Source: Asterias amurensis
Taxonomy: Eukaryota; Echinodermata; Asteroidea; Forcipulatida; Asteriidae
NCBI RefSeq assembly: GCF_032118995.1
Contig: NC_092656.1
Span: 11,909,761 to 11,973,760, forward strand
DNA: 64,000 nt
Direction: 5' to 3'
The notes below the pieces were generated by a model. The model worked only from the letters and a program-made list of their open reading frames with translations. It made no database searches and was not told where the DNA came from. This document shows, one piece after another, positions 23,301 to 35,300 of this stretch (the stretch's first letter is position 1; every line of letters starts with the position of its first letter). The translations under genes and the position numbers were made by a program.

Positions 23301-26300
23301 CCACCATTTTACCTGACCTCTTGGTTCGGTTTTGGATTGAAGAAAATTTGAATTGCAGGAACATGGCATTTTCATTTAAGTAATCTGTAATTTATGTTTA
23401 TAATTTCATTCTTCGTTGAGTACTACAATGATGAAAACTTCTGGAAAGGTTTTATGTAAGTTTTGAATTTGAATGGTTGAACAGGAAATGTTCATTATGC
23501 CTTTGGAATAATGAAAACGGCACTTGAAACGAAGATCAAATGTGAATAAAAGAATCCCCCCCCCCCCGATTTCCTTGTTGAAATATTTAGAACTGTTGAT
23601 AATTATACTTTCTCAGTTATACAGGAATAAACTACTCAATGTGTGAAGCTATGTTTATTACATAGCTAGTTAGGGCTAGATTTGGTTTGTTTCTTGGGTG
23701 AAATACTTTCAAGTATCGTTTAATGCCTCCTGTCTCGCTTATTCTTTCTCAGTTCTACAGGAATTAACTACTCCATGTATGAAATGTTTATTAGCTAGTT
23801 AGGGCTAGATTTGGTTTGTTTCTTGGGTGAAATACTTTCAAGTGTTGTTTAATGCCTCCTGTCTCACTTGAAGTTTGTCTATTGGACTCTCATTTCCTGT
23901 TAGCATAAAGGGAAAGTACAAAATGCATAGCGTCATAATTTACAAAGTGAACTCATAAACTTAATTACATGATGTTTGTAAAGGATGTGAATTGGAAATT
24001 GGAAATTCTGTGAAAAAAATGTAATGCACTGTTTATTATGATGTAATGCATTGGATGTATTGAATGTCAACACAATTTGATCAATGGACGTTCAACAGTT
24101 AGTTTTCATTGTTTTGTACATAATGTACAAAAAAATGAAAACTAACTGTTGAATTTCCATTGATCAAATTGTGTTGACATTCAATACGTCCAATGCATTA
24201 CATCATAATAAACAGTGCATAGACCATGTGAAGCATAGGTTGCTCAGTACACAGTACAAATACCTCATGCACAGTGCATTTAAGCACAGTGTACATGGTG
24301 TACAATACCTTTGTTCCTTTTGACCAGCTGACCATGTTGCTCAGCTGATGTGGTTTTAATCCTAGTGTTTTGATCTTTGTTGTGATGTCTCTGGTACATG
24401 TTGTAATGGTCTAGGGCTTTTACAGTGCTGACTGGTGATCCATAAACTTGTTTATCTAACCAAAGAGTCCTTGCTACACAGTGTACAGTGTATGATCTAG
24501 CCCACTCTTAATAGCCCTACGTACCAGTACAAAGTGAAACTACTTGTCAATGTTTCTGGTATAATTATTAGTTGGCCAACTTCTTTTTTTGTCTATCTGC
24601 TCAGACTTATGAATGAAAATTACGTATTCAGTGAATGAACTAACATGCTGGCATTGAAAGTTTGTAACATTACTTTTATGATTTTGAATTGTAAAGAAAA
24701 TTTGATTCCCAGAGCCAAAATGTTTGCATCCTGAAAACCTGCAGTGCATACTTTGTATGATAATCAAAATGATATTAATTTTACACAGGTTTTGTTGTTC
24801 TTTGCTTTCCATTGATGTTCAATGAACCATGCTGTGTTGTTATGCAGAAACTTGTTCTGTTTGTCCTTAGGACAAACAATGGGCTTACCACATACACCTG
24901 GGTCTACCCATTTACTCTATGGTCTACCCATACCTCCATGGTCTACTCAATGACATTGTCATTGAAATGCAAATTTTGTGAATCCAAAATTTACACAGGG
25001 TGCATTGAGTATTCCTGGTGTTTTTTTCATGTAGATGGTGTCAACAAAGGAAACAGTGAATTTGTTTTCACGATGTACCCTAAAGTACATTGTATGGTTT
25101 CATGGTCCAATTGTAAATGTCTGACACAATTTAGAATCATTGTGGAAAAATCCATTGTCTATTGAAGTTGTCTGCTTTAAGCTTGGGCGATATCACGATA
25201 TTATCGCATATCGCGATACTATTTTGGAAACGATTTCGATATCGGATCAATTTGGTTTTTATCGAAATATCGATATATCGTGATATATCGCGATATATCG
25301 CGATTATCGCAATATCGATTAAATATCGCAATTTCGGGATGTATTTTCTAGCTGAGACAGCATGCACCCCATAGATTTGGAGTAAAACCAGAAGAATAGG
25401 TCATTAGAACACCTCTCTTATGCTGTGACTGTCTCTTCTACAACTTTCACTGGGAGTTTGAAGACTGATGATGTCAAATTTAATTAATCGCGATTATATT
25501 GAATATTGCGATTATATCGAATATCGCGATTATATCGAATATCGCGATATATTGTCGGCGATAGATCGTGAATAAAATAAATCGATATCGCCAAAGCTTA
25601 GTCTGCTTCCATCTTTTGGTATTGTACAGACATATGGAACAAGCGACAATGCTTTTAAATGCAGTGGACACTACAATGTATTGGTAATTACTCAAAATAA
25701 TTATTAGCATAAAACCTCACTTGGTAATGAGTAATGGGGAGAGGTTGATAGTATAAAACATTGTGAGAAACGGCTCCCTCAGAAGTGACGTAGTTTTCGA
25801 GAAAGAAGTAATTTTCCACAAATTTGATTTCGAGACAGCAAGTTTAGAATTTGAGGTCTCAAAATCAATCATCTGAAAGCACACAACTTTGTGTGACAAG
25901 GGTGTTTTTTTCGTTCATACACTAGTTATCTCGCACCTCCGACGACCAAACGAGCTCAAATTTTCTCAAGGGTGGATACACCAAGTGAGAAGACTGGATT
26001 TGGACAATTACCAATAGTGCTTTAATAAATATGACAATTGTCTGCTACGCAAAAATGAGCAGGATACCAGCCACAGTTTGTGTCATGTTAGTTTGGATGG
26101 TACCTTCGTACCCTTTTGTTGTACTTGCATAATCTTTACTGGAAAAACAATTTTTTTTAGCGGCTTTACATTTACTCCATGATGACATTGTGCCCAGCTA
26201 GCAAGAATGGCTGACCAAACTGGTCGGTTGTTATACTTTAGCCATTGTGTATTGTAACTAAGTATCTGAGACTTTTTAAACTAAGCATAATTTGTTTCCA

Positions 26301-29300
26301 TTCACTACAGAATTTTGTTTTTGTTTTACTCAGTGTCAGCAGTTTGTTTACAGACAATACCCATATTTGGACATGCACTTCAAATCTAAAAATACCTTTA
26401 TAAATTAAGTTACTGCCATCAAGCAGTATAAGTATGGAAGTTTCTATTGTGCTTGCGAGATCAAATTGTATTGAGAAATTGTGGTAAATTTCTGATTTTA
26501 CAGTTTGTACATTATATACGTTCACAGAATATCAAGTTTCATCTTTTTTAATGGACTATTTGTGCTTGACAGTGACATTACAGCATAATAGTGTAAAAAC
26601 CTGTGTCACATTTATATGCAGTAAAAACTGCTACAAACCATGGAGGTAGAAAGGTCGTCCATACGGGCGGCTCTGGCTCTGGCTCTGGCTACTGCTGTTG
26701 CTAAGGGTGTTACTATGGGAAACCTAATGTTGATGCATACACGTACACAGGGCCTGAGGCTTTTTAAATTTGCCTTGGAAGATCTGATGCAGGCAATAGT
26801 GCTTTAAAAACAACCTACATGTGATGCTGAGCAAAAAATATGCAGGATGTCAGTGAAAACAGAACATTGGACGTTGTGTTTTGCTGGATGTAACACTAAC
26901 AGTAGCCTTTTTCCTGGAAAGCACCATTGATTTGTGTTCAGTTGTTTTTCCGTGCTTACTACGGGACAAAAGTGAAATCAGCTCTGTGACAATTGGGCCC
27001 TGGTTTCAGTTCAAGCCATATTCCTGATAGTTCAAATCTTTCAATATTTTTATTCAAAACATTTTTAGAAGGCATACATTCAGTGTACAACCTAAATAGA
27101 AAACACAGAGGTACAGAACTATGTACAGTGTATGCCTTATAATATATTGGCTGTAAAATACGTGTATTATAGCAGCCTTATTGTTCTCTGGCTGTAATTT
27201 GGTTATTTTGTACCCTAACAACGTAGGTCATTTTACCTTATATATAAGGTTGCAAGTCATCACCTCGTTCGCCAAGCTTATTTCAGGTACTTGTGTCCTC
27301 TTGCCTATGACGTGTGCACCATCATACATCGTGTATGTAGAGGTGGGCCGTATCCGAATTGTCAGCTGCCTTACACTTCAAAGCATGATGATGCGGCAGT
27401 CAAGCCAGGGCCACAACTCTAGCCGCCAATTCAGCATCCGTTACTTTGTGGGAAATGCTACCTTTTTTAGAGAAGTAAAAAAAAAAGAAAAATAATAATA
27501 ATAATAATAATAGTAATAATAATATAGGTTTTCTCGGTCAAATTCGGCAAATGAGCAGTCAATTTCATTTTCATGCGTTTGAATTAAAGCTGTTTTGCCT
27601 CTCCAGTTGTAACTTTGCATTTCAAATTCAGAATTCGGCCATTCAATTTCGTTTAGAGTCGAGTCAAACTCCTTTAGCACTCTGTTCAATTTAGCGTACC
27701 GTCATTCTTTTTCGTGACACACCCGCCTCAAGAAGCGTCTGTGAATTTGAATGCTGCTTTGATGAATTTTAAATTGAATGACTATTTCGGTAAATCGAAT
27801 GACGCAACATTACATAAAACGAAATCGAATGACCTTTTTCAGTAGCATTCGATTTCGAAATTGACCGAGAAAACCTATAATAAAAAAAAGATTAAAAAAA
27901 AGTATTGTTACACAGCTGAAATTAATCAATTCAATTCAGTTTATTGGTTTAACTGGGGGGAAATTTCCTTGCATTAGACATGCAATACACAATATTACAT
28001 ACCCACACTTCATTTGTAATACTTCATTTGTTATACTGAATATTGAATGATGACAGTAAACAAGTCCTTGACTGATTATAAACACAGAGATCAGTGAATG
28101 CCTAAAAACACACTGCAAATAATATAAAACTGATATTACGTGTACGTACATTATCAGAAGTTGTTGTTATGTTCTGCACAGTGCCTGATTCATTGTCGTA
28201 TATTTTGATTATGTCAATGTGTCATACTCCACCCATGTTGCTACCACCGAGTGGTACGCTGAATATTATCGGGGTCATAGGAATGTCATCGGGGTTGTAC
28301 CCTAGTCATCAAGCATACCATTGTACACAAATCAACTGTTATGATCCCAACCATTGCATGACTAAGAATGCCATTGGTGTATGTATTTCATCTCATGTAA
28401 AGTTATGCATGGAGAATGTACATGTAAACAATAGAGTTATATATAAGAACTAGAGGGCCCACTGGTGATGCTGCTTGCACAAACGCGACAGAACCGCAAG
28501 ATGACAAGCGCGCCATTCTGTAAGCGCGTTGAATATGAAATTACACGTTTGAGTTTTTTTGGTTGAACGCTCACGCGATGCTGTTCAATTTATAAAATGG
28601 CCGCACAAACACACGCTGTGAGATGGCTGTGTTGTCAACATAGAAAATGGCCACCTGCGCGCATCCGGGGTGCGTATATAGGCCAGTGCGCCCTCTAGTT
28701 CTTAGGTAATTTTCAGCTAATCTAACAAATGGGATGCACATTGCTACAAAACCTGTCCGGCATCTTCTCTTTTGGGAAGTTTTTGATTATATGTAGGCTA
28801 TTACATTGAGATCCTGGCCAGATTGGCCTGGATATTTTGTCTTCTTTTTCTTTTGATACCAGTGCGCCCTTTAATGCTAATTTTTTGAAGTTTTTGTCCC
28901 ACATCTAAAAATTGAATTTCTATCTTCAATTTATTTCTTCACACTTTCCCACACTTTGGAACAATTTTGACAAGATCCTGAATGGCCTCCTTGAACTGTG
29001 AGAATCTCAATACATGTATGCTTGCTGCATGTGTATGCTCACTGTTGGCCTCTCCAGTTTCTGTAGGCCTACATGTAAACCCATTGCGGAAAGGTACTTG
29101 ACATCCACGAGTTGATCATTTAAAGTGGGCCAAATTGCATGGCTCTGCTTTTTACCATTAAAGGCAGTGGACACTATTGGTAATTACTCAAAATATGTAA
29201 TGTAGCATAAAACCTTACTTGGTATTGAGTAATGGAGAGCTTTTGGTAGTATAAAACATTATGAGAAAACGGCTCCCTCTGAAGTAACATAGTTTTCGAT

Positions 29301-32300
29301 TATGAAGTAATTTTCGGGCAGATTGATTTCGAAACCTCAGATTTAGAATTTGAGGTCTCGAAATCAATGATCTAATCGCTCACAACATTTCGTGACAAGG
29401 GGTTTATTCTTTTCATTATTATCTTGCAACGTTGACGACCAATTGAGCTCAAATTTTCACAGGTTGGTTATTTTGTGCATATGTTGAGATACACCAAGTG
29501 AGAAGACTGGTCTTTGACAATTACCAATAGTGTCCATTGTCTTTAAGCAAAGAATCAGTGTTTGTGGAAGCAGTGAACTCTGAGCTAACATTGTTCGTCA
29601 AGTGTATTTCATAGGTTAGTGGGGAAATATTTTTTTTGCTTGTTTGCGTGTGTGCTGCTTGTAACTCGAGGCATCTTCGCCACAGCTAGCGCACAAGTTT
29701 GGCGCAAGCTTGTACATCAAGCTGAGAATGGTGATCGTAAGTGCAGAATTCGGTGGTAAGCAGAGCCATGAAGTTGGGCCCCGATGTCTTGCATTTTTCC
29801 GCCATTAGAAAATTGTTTTTTTTTAGTTCAATAAATCAGTTCAAGTTTTCTTTTTGGTAGCTTGTCTTTTTTCTCCAGGTTTACATGGTAAATTACATAA
29901 ACATGTGAAAACAATGCCATGCCAAGACCAGGGGTTATGAGATTGTTTTCATTCCTGTGTGTGCATTAGTGAAAATTTTTCAAAAAATGCGTTCAGGGCC
30001 CCACTGGAAATCGGAAAAGGGCACGTCTTGCATATCAAATACCCGGAGATTTACATCAAAATGTTCCCTTTGAAATCTGACATTTGTACATTGTACATTA
30101 CATGTAATATTCAGTGCTGTCATGCTCGTAGGGGGTTTCGAAAGCATGTGTTGTAAAATAAATGGAAATTTTAGAATACACCAGTTTGGATGTCTGTAAC
30201 AGGATACAAGTGCCTCAGGGCACTATATTGGGACCTTTTTTTTTTTCTTTTTTTTTTTTGGGTGGGGTAAAATTACTGCAGGAACAAAAGAAGGAATTCT
30301 GCTGCTATGTTATTTGATTAATTACCTCCCGAGGTAAAGTTTTGATGTTTACCACGGGATCAGCTGCAAGTTGTCCATCTTATTTCGGACCAAGATTCAT
30401 TGTCCACTTGACCCAATCATCAAGGTTGTTTGACCATGGAGGTGGCAGGGATAGAGAGCACACCTTGGTGCTAGGGCAGAAGAATGATGATTCATAGTGT
30501 TGATCAAACTATCCCTGTGTGTGTGTGTGTTGTATGAATCATACTGGATAGTAGGGTCATATCTTTGGATTCCGTGACCATTTTTTTGCTACCTTTTTTT
30601 CTCGATGGATTTGGCTTCAGGAACCATTTAAAAGGAAAATTAGCTCCTATGAACCTCTGAAATGTGATAGGAACTTTTTTTATTGCGCAATATTCAAAAT
30701 GGCCGCCGACGCCATCTTGAAAAACATAAATTGTAATAGCTCTGGCACCAGATGACCTAGATGGACAAAGGAGATGTCCTTTTCCACTATATCTGGCATG
30801 ACAAATACACTGGAGTGGTTATTGTTAGGTTTAGGGACCATCTTGACCTCTAAATCCAATATGGCCGCCGGACGCCATCTTGAAAACCATAACTTTTGTT
30901 AGCTCTGGCACCAGATGACCTAGACGGACAAAGGAGATATCCTTTTCCACTATATCTGGCATGGCAAATACACTGGAGTGGTTATTGTAAGGTTTGGGGA
31001 CCATCTTGACCTCGAAATCCAATATGGCCGCCGGATGGCATCTTAAAAAACATAACTTTCATTAGCTATCGCACCAGATGACCTAGATAGACAAAAGATA
31101 TGTCATTTTCCACTAAATTTGGCATTACAAGTCTACTGGAACGGTTATTGTAGAGTGTGGGGATCATCCTAAACCCCAAATCCAAGATGGCCGCTGTCAC
31201 CATCTTACAAATTATGAATTGTAATAGCTCAGGCACAAGAAGAGCTGTACAAACAAATATGGTGTAATTGTCCACTATTTCTGGCATTACAACTGATTTT
31301 AACTGATTCAAGCACTCTCGATACATACGGGCAAAGAACTCGCCGTGTAATCCTTGCATTGGCCCAGGGCCAAAGATGACCAAGTGAGACCTAAACCAGA
31401 AGAACAGACTGTGCCAGGGTTTTCAGGGCTTCAGCCAAAACCAGAGGAAAGTCGAGCAATTTCATACGACTTACCCCAACCCACTTGATAAGACGATTTA
31501 TTTGATGTGATGTGTAAACTTGGAAAGCCAATCAAAGAGAAAAAAAATGCCTTTCGCAATAATTGTTGGTGACCATCCTGTAAACTTTCCACAAAATCAT
31601 ACCTTTCACGGGACCTTTCCACATAAATATGTCACTCATCTACGCTATATTCAAGAGGTTTAAAGGGATCTGGCATCTTAGATGTTTTGGTTGCAGCGGG
31701 TGTCATTGCAGATGGTTCTGTTATTCGGGCCCTTCGTGGGAAAAGAGCGGGTTCGATGCCTGTATAACTCTACTACGAGACTGTTCCGTCATGCCAGGAC
31801 AAAAACACATGACTTGAAGCGTATTTGCTAAGCGTATTGAGGCTTTCTTGCTAAGCTCCGACTTTCAAACAGTGTTCAAGAACTTTCAGATTCACATGAT
31901 GAACTTAAGTACAATGCTGATCTGATTGACCTACATGATTGTAGTTGACACTCTCTTCAAGGACTTTGAGGGTTCCCAACAAGCAGAATACTGGATTTCC
32001 TTCATGGAAATGGTGGAGATTCTGACTCAAAACAAGCAACTGGACAGAGTTCAAGTCTTCACTCAACCTCATGCTTCCATGGATGTGAATCTATGACAAT
32101 GACACGTATGGTCGGCATCTTCCCGATTTTACGAGTTCAAGTCTTCACTCAACCTCATGCTTCCATGGATGTGAATCTATGACAATGACACGTATGGTCG
32201 GCATCTTCTCGATTTTACGGCAGTACTTGATACCCTTCCTGAAGACCAGGCTGCATTCAAGGAATATGGTATGTTGCGCACTCAATGATTGGAAAACCAT

Positions 32301-35300
32301 TCATGTGTCGCCCTTGACATTTGGATAGAGCCAACAATGAATAAGGGCTCTAAGCTGAAATCTAAGCTGAAATCTGGATGACTGGCAATTCCAAACAATG
32401 AAAAGCAACTCCTTTCAAAGACTCGAAATAGCAAGCATCAGAACTTTTCAACTCGAGAATTGCAGTAAGGATGGAGGAAATGGAGTGTAAAGCTTTGGCC
32501 TCTGTTCTCTGGCTGGTCGAAACGAGTGGTGCCCAATCTTGAAGACATCCTGCAGCATCGTGTTGTGCCTTGCAATCTTCAACGTCAATGGAACCATGCG
32601 TAAGACACAGAAAAGCAAGCTCCCGCAAAAATCTTACTTCGATTGCCATTCCAGAGCCTGATGTATTCACATAGATCATCGATATGGGCCTCATATGGCG
32701 CTTGACCATTCCTACCACTGAAGACAAACTGCCAATCAGCAATGTTTTCATGAAATCAGAAGATTTCCATGCTCTCCTGAGCACACGTGAGAACAAGGCA
32801 ATATCCGCCTTCAAGTTTTCCTCCAAGAAGCTTTCCTGAGAACAGCAGAGTCAACCAGTATTGAGATCATCTACGTGTAGTAGGCAGCACTGCTAAGAAT
32901 CTCGCAGGCAGTCTGATGCCAGAGCTTAATATTGTGCCCATGCAGAGGCAGACGCTGCCATATTCACCATTTACATTGTGCTTTGTTCTTAAGGCTACTC
33001 AGAAGCAGTCATTTTTGATACTGAGAACACTGACAACTTTGTACAAGTGGCATATAATTCTCAGAATACATCAGGGCTCATGTGTGTGTACAACGCAAAC
33101 ATCAGCTAATCAAGCCACTTCCATCATACCACTTTATGTTCTTTGGGTGTGACAATAACTCTGGTTTCTATGGATCAATCGGGTTGAAAAGTCCAAAGAG
33201 GCACAAGACCTGCTAGCAGTATTAAACAGCTCCCTGTGACACAAAAGATTATCAGCAATTTGGAGCAATTTGTCATACGTGTATGGCGATTGTAAAAGCA
33301 AGACCCTGGGAGAAGTCCGAGCTGCCAAGTGAAGAGTGCAGGAAAAAGAGCACTATTTGGCTTGTGCCTGATTTGGACAGTCTCTGTCCACACTTGGAGC
33401 GTGCATACTTACTAAGTTAAGAAGTCACCCCCTCACCAATAGGCCATGGGTTGCATCTTGCAAATGGCTTGTGTCTGCCAATCCGTTATACTAAGCCCCC
33501 CATTCCCTGATCCATGTCCCTACCAACAAACCCGCAGACACATGACAACAGTGATAGCGGCAGCGTAAGTGAAAAGTGAGATAGGTTGTGATAGTGAAGC
33601 TGCTATGATGTGAATCTTGGATTTAGAGGTAAGGATGACTCCAGAACTATGAAAAACATTTAAAAATTAGTTTGTAATGCCAGAAATAGTGGGAAATGAC
33701 ACACTATTTGTTCTTATAGCTCTTCTTGTGCCACAGCTTTCACATTTTAAATTTTGAAGATGGCGTTCGGTGGCCATATTGGATTTCGAGGTCAAGATGG
33801 TCCCTTATAATTAACACTCCAGTGTATTTGCCATGCCAGATCTAGTGGAAAAGGATATCTCCTTTTGTCCTTCTAGGTCATCTCGTGCCAGAGCTAATGA
33901 AAGTTATGTTTTTCAAGATGGCGTCGGCGGCCATATTGGATTTCGAGGTCAAGATGGTCCCCAAACCTTACAATAACCACTTCAGTGTATTTGCCATGGC
34001 CCATGCCAGATATAGTGGAAAAGGATATCTCTTTGTCCGTCTATATAGGTCATCTTTGTGCCAGAGCTAATGAAAGTTATGCTTTTCAAGATGGCTTCCG
34101 GCGGCCATATTGGATTTAGAGGTCAAGATGGTCCCCAAACCTTACAATTACCACTCCAGTGTATTTGTCATGCCAGATATAGTGGAAAAGGACATCTCCT
34201 TTGTCCGTCTAGGTCATCTGGTGCCAGAGCTATTACAATTTATGTTTTCAAGATGGCGTCCGGCGGCCATATTGGATTTAGAGGTCAAGATGGCCCCCAA
34301 ACCTTACAATTACCACTCCAGTGTATTTGTTATGTCAGATATAGTGGAAAAGGACATTTCCTTTGTCCATCTAGGTCATCTGGTGCCAGAGCTATTACAA
34401 TTTATGTTTTTCAAGATGGCGTCGACGGCCATTTTGAATATTGCGCAATAAAAAAAGTTCCTATCACATTTCAGAGGTTCATAGGAGCTAATTTTCCTTT
34501 TAAATGGTTCCTGAAGTCAAATCCATCGAGAAAAAAAGGTAGCAAAAAAATGGTCACGGAATCCAAAGATATGACCCTACTAGGAGGTACAATTTAATTG
34601 TACAAGGGAAGCTCCACACACACAGAGTCCCATTATGATGCATGTCACTGTGTAAGATGATACAGTGATGGTCCAGTAAGGTGTTTCGGTCTTACAATAA
34701 TCAAGTTTTTATGCTTCAATTCCCTCGTCTTTGTTTTTATACAAAATATGATAAATAAGGAAATTTAAAAGACGGGCATTTATTTGTAAGCTGCTTTGTA
34801 GCAGAAATGATTACAGTACTTCTAAGGATTCTGCATCTAGGAAAATTAAGCGGGGGACCAGGCGTCTGGTAACCTTCTGCTGGTACCAGTAGGCCTACAC
34901 GTTCTTTATGATTTTGTTTGTGCTTCAGCTAGATTGTAAAATCGTTTGTGCGTAAGCAACTAATGAACTGGACCCAAGTTATAGATGAAGGGTACACAAA
35001 TGTACATGATGTATGTACACATAATAATTTGTTGGCCCAAATTTTCTGGTTTTATCCAATTTATTTTGGTTTGCTTCGTATGAGCTTCAGCTAGATTGTA
35101 AAATCGTTTGTGCGTAAGCAACTAATGAAGTGGACCCAAGTTATAGATGAAGGGTACACAAATGTACGATGTATGTACACATAATAATTTGTTGGCCAAA
35201 TTTTCTGGTTTTATCCAATTTATTTTGGTTTGCGTGTATGAGTTTTTTTTTTGTGGAATCCATATTAATGTCAGGGCTGTGAAACTATGTACATTATTTA

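Larger units (their letters stand above)
17310..25177. other. UBE2R intron 1, proximal part
   Basis: No exon was found. It is AT-rich with many short ACATGTAC-type repeats. Dispersed repeats are a family B tRNA-like element (19010-19245), a family B fragment (20690-20815), a 146 bp tandem duplication (23611-23875) and a long palindrome (24024-24220). Open frames up to 126 codons here lack family resemblance. Confidence 0.6.

Noticed and set aside
32362-32826. 154-codon minus-strand frame in the transposon core
   Set aside because: The plus strand shows the family-like blocks, and this frame is their antisense shadow.
34058-34597. 179-codon open frame on the plus strand
   Set aside because: It translates the tandem 162 bp transposon units ([16 protein letters not shown] repeated). 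It has no start context or family, and another frame of the same DNA is also open. It follows from the repeat, not from coding.
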